Part shown: piece after piece, positions 8,723 through 18,800 of the stretch
Position numbering within the stretch: position 1 is the first letter of the stretch
Layout of the letters: every line of letters begins with the position of its first letter
Origin: SFDP01 sp051891855
GTDB taxonomy: Bacteria > Bacillota > Clostridia > Lachnospirales > Lachnospiraceae
NCBI GenBank assembly: GCA_051891855.1
Contig: JBJFFP010000058.1
Location: 26,220 to 90,219, forward strand
Direction of reading: 5' to 3'
Length of the DNA: 64,000 bases
Position numbers and translations under genes: made by a program
Notes under the pieces: model-generated
Database searches by the model: none
What the model saw: the letters and a program-made list of their open reading frames with translations, nothing else
What the model was told of the DNA's origin: nothing

Positions 8723-9199
8723 GGTATTAAGGAGGACGGACTTTTAACCAGGGAGGAATTTGCTACCTATATGATGGAGAATCCGGCAGATTATTACTAC
8801 GGAGTGCTGTGGAATAAATTATATAGAAAAAGCATCATTGAGGCGAATCAGCTGTTTATGGACAAGGAGGTTCGCTGGTGTGAAGATTTTTTATTTAATA
8901 TGGAATATATTCGTCATGTAAAAAGCGTATATGCACTTCAGGTTCCCATTTATTATTATGTCAAGACCAAAGGCTCCTTAGTGAATCAAGGTGCAAGCAT
9001 TTCCCGAACCATTCAGATGAAGCGCAGGGTTTTTAAGTGCTATAATGAGTTTTTCCGGAATGTGTTTAATCAGGAGGATTATGAAAAGAACCGATTTCAG
9101 GTGTATCAGTTTCTTACTGATGCAGCAGGGGACGGTATCGTGCCTCCTTCCAGTTTACCCGGCTCCATGAAGCTGGGAGATGATTCGGATTCAGGATAA
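8723..9199 (+). pseudogene. Glycosyltransferase family 2, C-terminal remnant
   Basis: The frame runs from the end of the EamA gene without a proper start. Its first ATG (8771) gives 142 residues with DYYYGVLWNKLYRKSIIE, WCEDFLFNMEYI and VPIYYYVKTKGSLVNQ, which are typical of the last third of capsule or teichoic-type GT2 enzymes. The N-terminal GT-A fold with the nucleotide-sugar and DxD sites is missing, so catalysis is not expected. The last 20 or so residues do not look like the family and probably come from a further break. It is best read as a deletion relic. Confidence 0.7.
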
Positions 9200-9449
9200 G
9201 AGATTGGCAGAAGGCAGTATGAAGGAAATACAAAGCGGTGATGGAAAGAAAGCCGGAGGAAAGAAAAACACACAGGGGCCTGTAGCCATGGAGATTCTTC
9301 CCGGAGCAGAAGGGGTTCTTAGGGATATTTTATGGGTGAAGCGGCAGTTTCATCAGATATGCTACAAAGGACTGTCCGGGGAAGAAATTGAACAATATGA
9401 GGTTCTTTTGGAAAGAGTTAAGACGAACGTACAAAGAGTGCTGAAATAG
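9180..9449 (+). pseudogene. Short ORF, possible regulator C-terminal remnant
   Basis: An open frame of 89 codons overlaps the end of the glycosyltransferase relic and has no convincing ribosome binding site. The second half (VKRQFHQICYKGLSGEEIEQYEVLLERV) resembles the dimerisation helix at the C terminus of MarR-family regulators; no winged helix is present. The N-terminal half is Gly/Lys-rich and unremarkable. It may be a decayed gene or a non-coding frame. Confidence 0.35.
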
Positions 9450-9464
9450 AAGGGCGTAAAACCA

Positions 9465-10322
9465 ATGGAAATTTTAGGATATATCATACTGGCGGGCTTT
9501 GTAACAGCTGCTGTGGCGGTTTTTGCAATAAAGAAAAAAAAGCCCTCTGAGGACAGGCTGAAAAAGCAGCAGCTGGCCTATGAAGAATTATTGAAAAAGT
9601 ATAACGTACCCGAGAAGCATTATAGAATTGTTATCGGACAGTCCAGAGTCTATTCTGTCTATAATTGTCCGGCAGTAATCTGGAAAGAAGGGGATAAGGT
9701 TAAAACTCTGGTTCTGCGTCTTAAGCCTGTGCTTGCCCAGGAGGATGCAGAAGATTTTCTCTTTTTATCCTCACAGCCGCAGGTGGATTTCAGGCGATTT
9801 GACGGAAGTGATTTTCCGGACTGGGCCATACAAAGTGACTATGTTAAGGAGCTGTTTTTACCCTGTGCAAATGTAAGCAAAACTGTAGGGGGAATCGATT
9901 ATAAGAAGCAGATGTACTGGCTGGGGACACTTTGTGTATATGCCAATTCTCTTTCTGGGCTGTTGACTATGCTGGAAAGACCCCTTTCCGATTACGATAA
10001 CCGGGTGGAGAATAAAGCGTTAATGCTGAAGGATGGGTCTTTGCCGGACAGCATGAAGGAGGAGCTGAAAAAGGAACTGGAGCCTTCTCTTGGTGGTGAA
10101 GATAGAGAAAGTGCTTCAAACCTGCAGAGCTTACAGGGAATGGAAAGGGTCATTCAGACAATCAGAGATGCGGAACATCGGGCAGGTGAGAAGGAAGCGG
10201 AAGACCGGATTAACCGGCTTTATGCAAAGCTGTTGTCCGAAAAGCGATATGCGGATTTGGAGAAGGCTACTCTGGATGAGGACTATCGGAAGGAGCTGTT
10301 TCAGGAATTGGAAGAAGAATGA
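9465..10322 (+). CDS. Membrane-anchored protein of unknown function
   Basis: A 285-residue protein that I do not recognise. One N-terminal helix (about residues 4-22) is followed by a Lys-rich stretch, so the body is probably cytoplasmic. Residues 45-165 look like a folded alpha/beta domain (KHYRIVIGQSRVYSVYN, VIWKEGDKVKTLVLRLKPVLA). The last 100 residues are highly charged and helical (EEKEAEDRINRLYAKLLSE), like the tails found on many Lachnospiraceae Rpn-type proteins. It starts 15 bases after the preceding small frame and is closed by a strong terminator. Confidence 0.6.
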   Translation: MEILGYIILAGFVTAAVAVFAIKKKKPSEDRLKKQQLAYEELLKKYNVPEKHYRIVIGQSRVYSVYNCPAVIWKEGDKVKTLVLRLKPVLAQEDAEDFLFLSSQPQVDFRRFDGSDFPDWAIQSDYVKELFLPCANVSKTVGGIDYKKQMYWLGTLCVYANSLSGLLTMLERPLSDYDNRVENKALMLKDGSLPDSMKEELKKELEPSLGGEDRESASNLQSLQGMERVIQTIRDAEHRAGEKEAEDRINRLYAKLLSEKRYADLEKATLDEDYRKELFQELEEE

Positions 10323-10324
10323 GA

Positions 10325-10356
10325 AGAACCCGGTAATGATGACACCGGGTTCTTTT
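10325..10356. terminator. Terminator between the unknown gene and purF
   Basis: A perfect 10-base-pair stem (AGAACCCGGT with ACCGGGTTCT), 9-base loop and TTTT lies just after the plus-strand gene and near the end of the convergent purF. Confidence 0.85.
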
Positions 10357-10388
10357 GGCTGTGGGGGGAAAAAGGAAACCCACAGCCT

Positions 10389-11738
10389 CTACAGGGGATA
10401 TATCGAATCAAAACAGGCCTGACAAAGGTTAAGCTGGCCTGTCATAAGAGATAAATCGCTTAATTTCATATAATGAAGAGAATCTGCCCCTATTCGGCTG
10501 CAAAACTCATCTCGGGTGAGAGAGGAGGTAATCAGCTGCTGATTAGTTGGAATATCCGTGCCGTAATAGCAGGGGTGTAAAAAAGGCGGTGAGCAGATTC
10601 GTACGTGGACGGCCTTTGCTCCGGCCTGCTTTAAGAGACGGATAAGGCTGGCAATGGTGGTGCCTCTTACAATGGAATCATCAATCAGCACAAGGGACTT
10701 TCCTTCAACTACGCTGGGCAGTACACTGAGCTTCATGCGTACCGCGGCTTCTCTTTCGGACTGATCCGGTTTAATAAAGGTTCTTCCCACATAGCTGTTT
10801 TTTTGGAAGGCCAGGGCAAAGGGGATGCCGGATTCCTGGGAGAAGCCGGTGGCAGCAGCCAGACCAGAATCGGGAACACCGATAACCAGATCTGCCTTAG
10901 CAGGAAATGCCTTTGCCAGCGCACGGCCTGCCCTAACCCGGGAGTCATAAACACCTATACCATCCAGAACAGAATCCGGCCGGGCAAAATATATATATTC
11001 AAAAATGCAGTGAGCATGCTTTTGCTGGGTAAGAGAAAGATTGCTTTCCACACCCTTTTCCGAAATGGTCAGCAGCTCGCCGGGAAGGATATCCCGAATA
11101 AACTTAGCGCCTACTGCGGTTAGAGCACAGCTTTCCGAAGCCAGCACATAGGAATCCTCCAGCCTGCCCAGACAGAGGGGCTTTAACCCTAATGGATCAC
11201 GAAGGGCAATCAGCTTTCTGGGGCTCATTACCAGAAGGGCGAAGCCGCCTTGAAGCTTTTGGGCGGCCGCCAAAACTGCCTCTTCCACGGTAGCGGTTCT
11301 GGTACGTTCACGGGCAGTCAGGCAGGCGATGATTTCGGAATCGGTGGTGGTATGGAAAAGGACGCCGGATTCCTGCAAGGACAGGCGCAGAGAATCGATA
11401 TTCACCAGATTGCCGTTATGTACCAGAGCCAGGGTTCCCTTAATATAGGAGGAAACCAGGGGCTGGGCATTTTCCGGAGAGCTTCCTCCGGTGGTTGAGT
11501 AGCGGACGTGACCGATGCCTATATTCCCTTTTAACGCAGAGAGAATCTCTTTCGTAAACACTTCACTGACCAGTCCCATGGCTTTATGCCAGGTAATATT
11601 TCCTTTTTCTCCCTGACGGTTACAGACTGCCATGCCTGCAGATTCCTGCCCCCTGTGCTGAAGGGTAGTGAGCCCATAGTAAAGGGGAGCAGAAACCTCT
11701 TTTCCCGCAGGAGAAAAGATACCGAAGATACCACACAT
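10389..11738 (-). CDS. purF: Amidophosphoribosyltransferase PurF
   Basis: First enzyme of de novo purine synthesis: it moves the glutamine amide to PRPP. The 449-residue protein has the N-terminal class II glutaminase domain with nucleophile Cys2 (MCGIFGIF) and HVRYSTTG, and the C-terminal phosphoribosyltransferase domain with the PRPP motif VLIDDSIVRGTT. Cysteines in HCIFEY, RICSPPF and LNLCQACF match the ligands of the iron-sulfur cluster of the Bacillus-type enzyme. The start lies three bases after the glnN stop with no clear ribosome binding site, which suggests translational coupling to glnN. Its separation from other pur genes and linkage to glnN ties purine synthesis to glutamine supply. 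Confidence 0.96.
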   Translation of the reverse strand: MCGIFGIFSPAGKEVSAPLYYGLTTLQHRGQESAGMAVCNRQGEKGNITWHKAMGLVSEVFTKEILSALKGNIGIGHVRYSTTGGSSPENAQPLVSSYIKGTLALVHNGNLVNIDSLRLSLQESGVLFHTTTDSEIIACLTARERTRTATVEEAVLAAAQKLQGGFALLVMSPRKLIALRDPLGLKPLCLGRLEDSYVLASESCALTAVGAKFIRDILPGELLTISEKGVESNLSLTQQKHAHCIFEYIYFARPDSVLDGIGVYDSRVRAGRALAKAFPAKADLVIGVPDSGLAAATGFSQESGIPFALAFQKNSYVGRTFIKPDQSEREAAVRMKLSVLPSVVEGKSLVLIDDSIVRGTTIASLIRLLKQAGAKAVHVRICSPPFLHPCYYGTDIPTNQQLITSSLTRDEFCSRIGADSLHYMKLSDLSLMTGQLNLCQACFDSIYPL

Positions 11739-11741
11739 AGC

Positions 11742-13838
11742 TTACACCGAAAACAGGAGCTGATCATAGGCTGGATAGGGAAGAATGCTTTCGGGAAGGC
11801 AGCTTTCTGCCTTATCGGCAACTAAGCGGACAGCCTCCATATCCGGTAAGATGACATCATGGTAGTATTTTGCTTCTTCCAGAATATCTTCTATTTTGAT
11901 GGCTGCAGAGCTGTCAGCCTCCAGTTTTTCCGCCTTGGCAGCAATTTCATCATAATAAGAAGAGAGTCTGGTCAGGAGGCTGATTTCCGCGTTACAGGGA
12001 ATGGAAGCCACAGCCTGCTTGCGGCTGACTGCAGAAGCCAGAGCTTTGGTATAATCGCTTAATGCGGGAAGGAACTGGCGATGAACCATATCCAACAGGG
12101 TTTCCGCTTCAATATTCAGCGTTTTACAGTAGTTTTCCAGCAGGATTTCATAACGGGAGAAGATTTCACTCCGGGTATAAATCCTGTGGCGGGTAAACAG
12201 GTCAATATTTTTATCAGCGATAAAAGCGGGCAAGGCATCTGGGGTGGATTTTAAGTTATAAAGTCCACGTTTTTCGGCCTCTGCCAGCCATTCATCGGTG
12301 TAACCGTTGCCATTAAAAATCACTCGCTTATGAGCGATAATGTTTTCTTTTACCAGCTGATGAACTGCTGCCTCCATCTGATCCTTGGGTACCTCCTTCA
12401 GCTGTTCATAAAACTGGGATAATGCTTCTGCCACAGCGGTATTTAATACGATGTTAGGGCCGGATACAGAGAAGGAAGAGCCCAGCATGCGAAATTCAAA
12501 CTTGTTTCCGGTAAAGGCAAAGGGGGAGGTACGATTTCTGTCTGTGTTGTCCTTAAAAAAGTGGGGCAGTACCGTAGCACCGGTTTCCATCTGAATACGC
12601 TGCTGCTTTCCGAAAAAGGTGTCATTTTCAATGGAATCCAAAACCGCAGTCAGCTCATCACCCAGGAAAATGGAAACCACTGCCGGCGGCGCCTCGTTGG
12701 CACCCAGACGATGGTCATTTCCTGCACTGGCTGCGGAAACACGCATTAGGTCTGCATATTCATCCACTGCTTTGATTACGGCTACCAGAAAGACCAGAAA
12801 TTGAATATTTTCTGCCGGAGTGCGGCCTGGATCCAACAGATTTATACCGGTGTTGGTAATCATGGACCAGTTATTGTGCTTACCGGAGCCGTTAATGCCG
12901 GAAAAAGGCTTTTCGTGTAAAAGACAAACCAGATCATGCTTATCCGCCAGCTTTTTCATTACTTCCATAGTCAGCTGATTATGATCCACTGCCACATTAG
13001 CCGTTTCAAAAACAGGAGCCAGCTCGTGCTGGGCGGGAGCCACCTCGTTGTGCTTGGTCTTTGCCGGAATACCCAGCTTCCACAATTCTTCATCCAAATC
13101 ATGCATATAAGCGGATACCCGGGTTTTCAGGGCACCGAAATAGTGATCCTCCATTTCCTGTCCTTTGGGAGGTTTTGCTCCCAGAAGAGTTCTTCCGGTA
13201 AAGATCAAATCTTTTCGCTGGCGGTATAACTGTTTATCCACTAAAAAGTATTCCTGCTCAGGCCCTACCGTTGTATACACACCGCTCACCTCATCATTTC
13301 CCAGAAGGTTGAGGACTTTGGTGGCTTCCCGGTTTAAGGTCTCCATGGAACGAAGCAGGGGCGTCTTCTTATCCAGTGCTTCACCGCTGTAGGAGCAGAA
13401 GGCTGTAGGAATATAAAGGGTACCATCCTTAATAAAAGCAGGTGAGGTGGGATCCCAGTTGGTATAGCCTCTGGCCTCGAAGGTGGCACGCAGACCGCCG
13501 GAAGGAAAGCTGGAGGCATCCGGCTCTCCCTTTACCAGCTCCTTTCCGGAAAAGTCCATAATGATTTGACCGTCACCGATAGGAGTAATAAAGCTGTCAT
13601 GCTTTTCCGCGGTAAAACCGGTCATGGGCTGAAACCAGTGGGTAAAATGGGTGGCACCGTTTTCTACAGCCCATTCCTTCATAGCAACAGCTACGGAATT
13701 GGCCACATCCAGCTCCAAGTGGGTGTTATTTTCAATGGTCTTCCTTAAGGCCTTATAAATGTCTTTTGGTAATTTATCCCGCATAACCTGATCGTTAAAG
13801 ACGAGACTTCCAAATAATTGGGGAATGCTTTTCTTCAT
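11742..13838 (-). CDS. glnN: Type III glutamine synthetase GlnN
   Basis: ATP-dependent synthesis of glutamine from glutamate and ammonia. At 698 residues it has the length of the GSIII (GlnN) family, much longer than type I. Visible motifs include TKHNEVAPAQHELAPVFE, GSGKHNNWS and AGNDHRLGANEAPP of the active site. GAAAGGAG precedes the ATG. It is the first gene of a glnN-purF unit and has its own promoter and a leader terminator with a hexaloop hairpin, so it is probably controlled by transcription antitermination. A second, type I, enzyme is encoded 8 kb away. Confidence 0.96.
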   Translation of the reverse strand: MKKSIPQLFGSLVFNDQVMRDKLPKDIYKALRKTIENNTHLELDVANSVAVAMKEWAVENGATHFTHWFQPMTGFTAEKHDSFITPIGDGQIIMDFSGKELVKGEPDASSFPSGGLRATFEARGYTNWDPTSPAFIKDGTLYIPTAFCSYSGEALDKKTPLLRSMETLNREATKVLNLLGNDEVSGVYTTVGPEQEYFLVDKQLYRQRKDLIFTGRTLLGAKPPKGQEMEDHYFGALKTRVSAYMHDLDEELWKLGIPAKTKHNEVAPAQHELAPVFETANVAVDHNQLTMEVMKKLADKHDLVCLLHEKPFSGINGSGKHNNWSMITNTGINLLDPGRTPAENIQFLVFLVAVIKAVDEYADLMRVSAASAGNDHRLGANEAPPAVVSIFLGDELTAVLDSIENDTFFGKQQRIQMETGATVLPHFFKDNTDRNRTSPFAFTGNKFEFRMLGSSFSVSGPNIVLNTAVAEALSQFYEQLKEVPKDQMEAAVHQLVKENIIAHKRVIFNGNGYTDEWLAEAEKRGLYNLKSTPDALPAFIADKNIDLFTRHRIYTRSEIFSRYEILLENYCKTLNIEAETLLDMVHRQFLPALSDYTKALASAVSRKQAVASIPCNAEISLLTRLSSYYDEIAAKAEKLEADSSAAIKIEDILEEAKYYHDVILPDMEAVRLVADKAESCLPESILPYPAYDQLLFSV

Positions 13839-13861
13839 CGCAGTGGTCTCCTTTCGTAAAT

Positions 13862-13905
13862 AAAAAAAGGTGCCTCGGACAAAATGTCCAAAGCACCTTT
13901 GCTTT
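13862..13905 (-). promoter_or_regulatory. glnN leader: hexaloop hairpin overlapping an intrinsic terminator
   Basis: Reading the minus strand, a hairpin AAAGC-[AAAGGT]-GCTTT (13905-13890) has a six-base loop with A at position 1 and G at position 4. The loop plus the start of its 3' arm (AAAGGTGC) is also the 5' arm of an intrinsic terminator that ends GCACCTTTTTTT at 13862. The two structures cannot form together. This is the layout expected of an ANTAR-controlled attenuator. A second hexaloop was not found; the inner GGAC/GTCC stem of the terminator has a five-base loop. Confidence 0.6.
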
Positions 13906-13914
13906 ATGGTTCGT

Positions 13915-13942
13915 AGTATACACCTGATTTTTAAATTGTCAA
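13915..13942 (-). promoter_or_regulatory. glnN promoter
   Basis: On the minus strand TTGACA (13942-13937), 16 bases and TATACT (13920-13915). The predicted transcript start lies only a few bases before the hexaloop hairpin. A perfect 7+7 inverted repeat (ATTTCGA-CT-TCGAAAT, 13961-13976) lies just upstream of the -35 and could be an activator or repressor site. Confidence 0.75.
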
Positions 13943-14040
13943 GCCTTTTTTTTGAAAAAAATTTCGACTTCGAAATCCCGGATTATCTTCCTGTAAAACT
14001 TCTAAGCAGACAATGGAATTTAAGGAAATGAAAAAACCAC

Positions 14041-14069
14041 TTTACAAGGGAAAAGAAATCGTATACAAT
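14041..14069 (+). promoter_or_regulatory. pyrG promoter
   Basis: TTTACA (14041-14046), a 17-base spacer and TACAAT (14064-14069). The predicted transcript begins near 14076 and carries a leader of nearly 120 bases before the pyrG ATG. Confidence 0.65.
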
Positions 14070-14127
14070 AATGCAAGAATAAAACGGAAGGATTAAAAGT
14101 CCGTGAGAAACAGAATACAGCTAAGAG

Positions 14128-14178
14128 GACAAGGGTGTCGGGAAACTCACATAGGTGGGTTTCTTTGACACCCTTTTT
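14128..14178 (+). promoter_or_regulatory. pyrG leader attenuator with AAGGGT hexaloop
   Basis: A long intrinsic terminator runs from AAGGGTGTC (14131-14139) to GACACCC plus TTTTT (14167-14178), with an inner GAAAC...GTTTC stem. Its 5' arm overlaps a small hairpin GAC-[AAGGGT]-GTC (14128-14139) whose loop has A1 and G4. The stem of the small hairpin is only three base pairs, so it is the weakest of the four. An upstream GTGAG (14103-14107) could also pair with CTCAC inside the terminator. Bacillus pyrG uses CTP-sensing attenuation, a competing explanation. Confidence 0.55.
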
Positions 14179-14193
14179 GCGGAAAGGAAAAGT

Positions 14194-15804
14194 ATGGTCA
14201 AGTATGTGTTTGTTACCGGGGGCGTAGTCTCCGGTCTGGGAAAAGGAATTACGGCAGCCTCTCTTGGAAGGCTGCTGAAGGCAAGGGGATATCACGTTAC
14301 CATGCAGAAGTTTGATCCGTATATCAATGTAGATCCGGGTACCATGAATCCTATTCAGCATGGGGAGGTCTTTGTTACCGATGACGGCACGGAAACGGAT
14401 TTGGATTTAGGGCATTATGAGCGATTTATCGATGAAAATCTGGATAAAAATTCCAACGTTACCACCGGTAAGATATACTGGTCCGTACTGAATAAAGAAA
14501 GGCACGGTGACTACGGAGGAGGAACGGTACAGGTAATTCCTCATATTACCAATGAGATTAAGGAACGGTTTTATCAGCCAAAATCTTCCCAGGAGGAAAC
14601 CATTTCCATAATCGAAGTGGGCGGAACGGTAGGAGATATTGAAAGTCAGCCCTTTTTAGAGGCGATTCGGCAGTTTCAGGCGGAAAAAGGAAGAGAGAAT
14701 GCCATTCTTATCCAGGTAACGCTGATTCCTTATTTAAAGGCTTCCGGGGAAATGAAGACCAAGCCCACCCAGATGAGCGTTAAGCAGCTGCAGAGTATGG
14801 GAATCTGGCCGGATATTCTGGTCTGCCGTTCCGACTATCCCATTGAGGAAAAGATGCGGGAAAAGATTGCCCTCTTCTGTAATGTAAAAAAAGAGAATAT
14901 ACTTCAAAATCTGGATGCGTCCTCTCTCTACGAGGTACCTCTGATGCTGGAAGAGGAGCGTCTGGCCCAGGCAGTCTGCTCCTGTCTGAACCTTCCCTGT
15001 CCCCAGCCGGATTTATCGGATTGGAAGGAGATGATTGAGAATCTGCATAAATCTACCGGAGCAGTCACCATAGCTTTGGTGGGAAAATATGTAGCCCTTC
15101 ATGATGCCTATTTAAGTGTGGCAGAAGCCCTGAAGCACGGAGGAATTGCCAATCGAACCGAGGTAAAGCTTCGCTGGATTGATGCAGAGGATCTGACACC
15201 GGATACCCAGGAGGAATATCTGCATGATGTGGATGGAATACTGGTGCCGGGAGGCTTCGGTAATCGGGGAGTGGAAGGAAAGATACTTGCCATTCAATAT
15301 GCAAGAGTGAATCAAATTCCCTTTTTGGGAATCTGTCTGGGAATGCAGATGGCAATTGTGGAGTTTGCCAGAAATGTGTTAGGGCTGAAGGGGGCGGCAA
15401 GCACCGAATTGGAGCCGGATACTCCCGATCCGGTCATCGCTCTGATGCCTGAACAGGAGGGAGTGGAAAATCTGGGAGGAACCCTGAGACTGGGCTCCTA
15501 TTCCTGTGTCTTAAGGACAGATACGTTGGCAGCAAGGCTTTATGGCAGTGGAGAAATCACCGAAAGACATAGACACCGTTATGAAGTAAATAATGCTTAT
15601 CGTAAACAGCTTACCCAAAAGGGAATGATACTGTCCGGTCTGTCTCCGGACGGACGTATAGTGGAAATGATCGAGCTTGAAAGACATCCCTTTTTTATCG
15701 CAACTCAGGCTCATCCGGAATTTAAATCCAGACCCAACCATGCCCACCCCCTGTTTAAGGGACTGGTGGAGGCTGCAAGAGAAAGAAAAGGAGGAAAAGC
15801 ATGA
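14194..15804 (+). CDS. pyrG: CTP synthase PyrG
   Basis: Converts UTP to CTP with ATP and the glutamine amide. The 536-residue protein has the synthase domain (about 1-265; VFVTGGVVSGLGKGI, then FDPYINVDPGTMNP) and a class I glutaminase domain (about 290-530) with nucleophile GICLGMQ and HPEF. A GTG at 14155 also opens the frame, but it lies inside the leader terminator; GGAAAGG before the ATG at 14194 and alignment to the family give the true start. It overlaps gltB by four bases (ATGA), so pyrG and gltB are translationally coupled. Confidence 0.96.
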   Translation: MVKYVFVTGGVVSGLGKGITAASLGRLLKARGYHVTMQKFDPYINVDPGTMNPIQHGEVFVTDDGTETDLDLGHYERFIDENLDKNSNVTTGKIYWSVLNKERHGDYGGGTVQVIPHITNEIKERFYQPKSSQEETISIIEVGGTVGDIESQPFLEAIRQFQAEKGRENAILIQVTLIPYLKASGEMKTKPTQMSVKQLQSMGIWPDILVCRSDYPIEEKMREKIALFCNVKKENILQNLDASSLYEVPLMLEEERLAQAVCSCLNLPCPQPDLSDWKEMIENLHKSTGAVTIALVGKYVALHDAYLSVAEALKHGGIANRTEVKLRWIDAEDLTPDTQEEYLHDVDGILVPGGFGNRGVEGKILAIQYARVNQIPFLGICLGMQMAIVEFARNVLGLKGAASTELEPDTPDPVIALMPEQEGVENLGGTLRLGSYSCVLRTDTLAARLYGSGEITERHRHRYEVNNAYRKQLTQKGMILSGLSPDGRIVEMIELERHPFFIATQAHPEFKSRPNHAHPLFKGLVEAARERKGGKA

Positions 15805-18800
15805 AACAGGAAGGATATAGAAAGCAGGGACTCTACAGTCCTCAATGGGAACATGATAACTGCGGTATCGGTGCCATTGCCAATATTCGGGGGAAGGCAT
15901 CCCACAGTATTGTAGACGATGCCTTAAAAATCGTAGAGAATCTGGAGCATAGGGCCGGTAAGGATGCAAAGGGAGAGACCGGTGACGGAGTAGGGATTTT
16001 AACTCAGATTTCTCACAAATTCTTTAAGAAGGCCTGTGCAAAGGAAGGAATAAGCATCGGGGATGAGAGGGAATATGGTGTTGGTATGTTTTTCTTTCCC
16101 CAGGATGAATTAAAATGCAGCCGGGCAAAAAAGATGTTTGAGATTATTGTTGAAAAGGAAGGACTTAAATTTCTGGGATGGCGTAAGGTACCGGTCTATC
16201 CTGAGGTTTTGGGGCAGAAGGCCAGAGACTGTATGCCGATCATTCTGCAGGCCTTTATTGAAAAACCGGCAGAGACGGCTAAGGGACTGGAGTTTGATCG
16301 AAGACTCTATATTGTCAGGAGAGAATTTGAGCAGAGTACGGACAACAGCTATGTACCCTCCCTCTCCAGCAGAACTATCGTTTATAAAGGGATGTTTCTG
16401 GTAGGACAGCTGAGAACCTTTTTCGGAGATCTGCAGGATGAGGATTATGAATCGGCCGTTGCCATGGTACATTCCCGTTTTTCCACCAATACCAACCCCA
16501 GCTGGGAACGAGCTCATCCCAACCGCTTCATGGTACACAATGGGGAAATCAATACCATTAAGGGAAATGCGGATAAAATGCTGGCTAGGGAGGAAACCCT
16601 TCATAGTGGGAAATTTTCGGATAAGGAAATGACCAAGGTTCTTCCGGTAGTTAATACAGCAGGCTCCGATTCTTCCATGCTGGATAATACGCTGGAGTTT
16701 TTGACCATGGGAGGGATGGATCTGCCTCTGGCAGCCATGATTGCCATTCCCGAGCCCTGGACTCACAATGATACCATTTCCCAGGAAGGAAAGGATTTCT
16801 TCCAATACTATGCCACCATGATGGAGCCCTGGGATGGGCCTGCCTCCATTCTGTTTTCTGACGGAGATATTATGGGAGCTATTCTGGACAGAAACGGACT
16901 TCGTCCTTCCCGCTATTATATCTGTGATGATGACAGGCTTATTCTATCCTCGGAGGTGGGTGTTCTTCAGGTAGATGAGTCTCGTATCTTAAAAAAAGAA
17001 CGGCTTCATCCGGGTAAGATGCTTATAGTGGATACCGTCCAAAAAAGAGTAATACCGGATGAGGAATTGAAGGAATACTATGCCCGTAAGGAACCCTATG
17101 GAGAATGGCTGGACTCTAATCTGATCCATCTGTCAGATCTGAAAATTCCCAATGAGAAGGTTCCTGGTATAGAAGGGGAGGAGAGAGCAAGACTTCAAAA
17201 GGCTTTCGGCTATACCTATGAGGAATACCGCAACGGAATCTATTCCATGGCGCTGAATGGTTCGGAGCAGATAGGGGCTATGGGAACGGATGTGCCTCTG
17301 GCGGTTCTATCTAAAGAATACCAGCCGCTGTTTTACTATTTTAAGCAGCTTTTTGCTCAGGTAACCAACCCACCCATTGATGCGGTTCGGGAAAAAATTG
17401 TTACCTCTACAAATGTTTATGTGGGAAAAAACGGCAACCTTCTGGAAGAAAAGCCGGAGAACTGTCAGGTGTTAAAGATTCAGAACCCCATCCTCAGTGA
17501 TTTGGATCTGCTGAAAATATCCACGATGAAAAAACCAGGCTTTAAGGTGAGCAAGGTTCCCATTGTTTATTTTAAAAGTACACCTATTGAGCGGGTCATG
17601 GATCATCTCTTTGTGGAAGTGGACAGAGCCTATAAGGAAGGAACCAATATTCTGATTCTTTCCGACAGAGGAGTGGATGAAAATCATGTGGCCCTTCCCT
17701 CCCTGTTGGCAGTGGCAGCAGTCCATAAGCATCTGGTGCAGACAAAAAAATGTACAGCCATGTCCCTCATTCTGGAATCCGGGGAGCCCAGAGAGGTTCA
17801 TGATTTTGCTACCCTGCTCGGCTATGGGGCCAGTGGAGTAAATCCCTATCTTGCCCATGCAACCATTGCACAGCTGATTGAAGAGGGACTGCTGAATAAG
17901 GATTACTATGCGGCCGTAGCGGATTATGATCATGCCATTTTACATGGTATTGTAAAAATCGCATCCAAAATGGGAATTTCAACCCTTCAATCCTATCAGG
18001 GCAGCAAGATTTTTGAGGCAGTGGGTATTTCGGAAGAAGTAATCGAGCGGTATTTTACCGGTACAGTCAGTCCTATTGGGGGAATCGATTTAAAGGATAT
18101 TGCCGAGGCCACAGATATACAGCATTCCAAAGCCTTTGATCCCCTGGGACTGGAAAGTGATCTCACCCTGACCTCCATGGGACGCCATAAAATGAGGGCA
18201 CAGGGGGAAACACACCGCTATAATCCCCAGACCATTCATCTTTTGCAGCAGGCCACAAAGGAGGGGGACTACGAGAAATTTAAGGAGTATACCAGATTGG
18301 TGGATCAGGAAGAAACCGGCTACCTGAGAAGCCTGATGGACTTTAATTTTCCTGAAAAAGGTGTTCCCCTCAAGGAGGTAGAATCCGAGGAGTCCATCGT
18401 TAAACGGTTTAAAACCGGAGCCATGTCCTATGGTTCTATTTCCCAGGAGGCTCATGAGGCTTTAGCCATTGCCATGAACCGTCTTCAGGGAAAATCCAAC
18501 AGCGGAGAAGGGGGAGAAAGCGATGAACGTCTGGAATCCGCGGGAACTGCCTATGACAGAAGCTCTGCCATTAAGCAGGTAGCCAGCGGACGCTTTGGGG
18601 TAACCAGTCGTTATCTGGTCAGTGCAAAGGAGATTCAGATTAAAATGGCCCAGGGAGCAAAGCCCGGTGAGGGCGGCCACCTTCCCGGGAAAAAGGTATA
18701 TCCCTGGATAGCAAAAACCAGACATTCCACTCCTGGAGTAGGGTTGATTTCCCCTCCCCCACACCATGATATTTACTCCATTGAGGATCTGGCACAGCTA

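Noticed and set aside
9180..9449. Functional MarR-family regulator
   Set aside because: Only the C-terminal helix resembles MarR; there is no DNA-binding domain and no ribosome binding site.
14155..14193. Upstream GTG start for pyrG
   Set aside because: It lies inside the leader terminator, has no binding site and adds 13 residues not found in the family.
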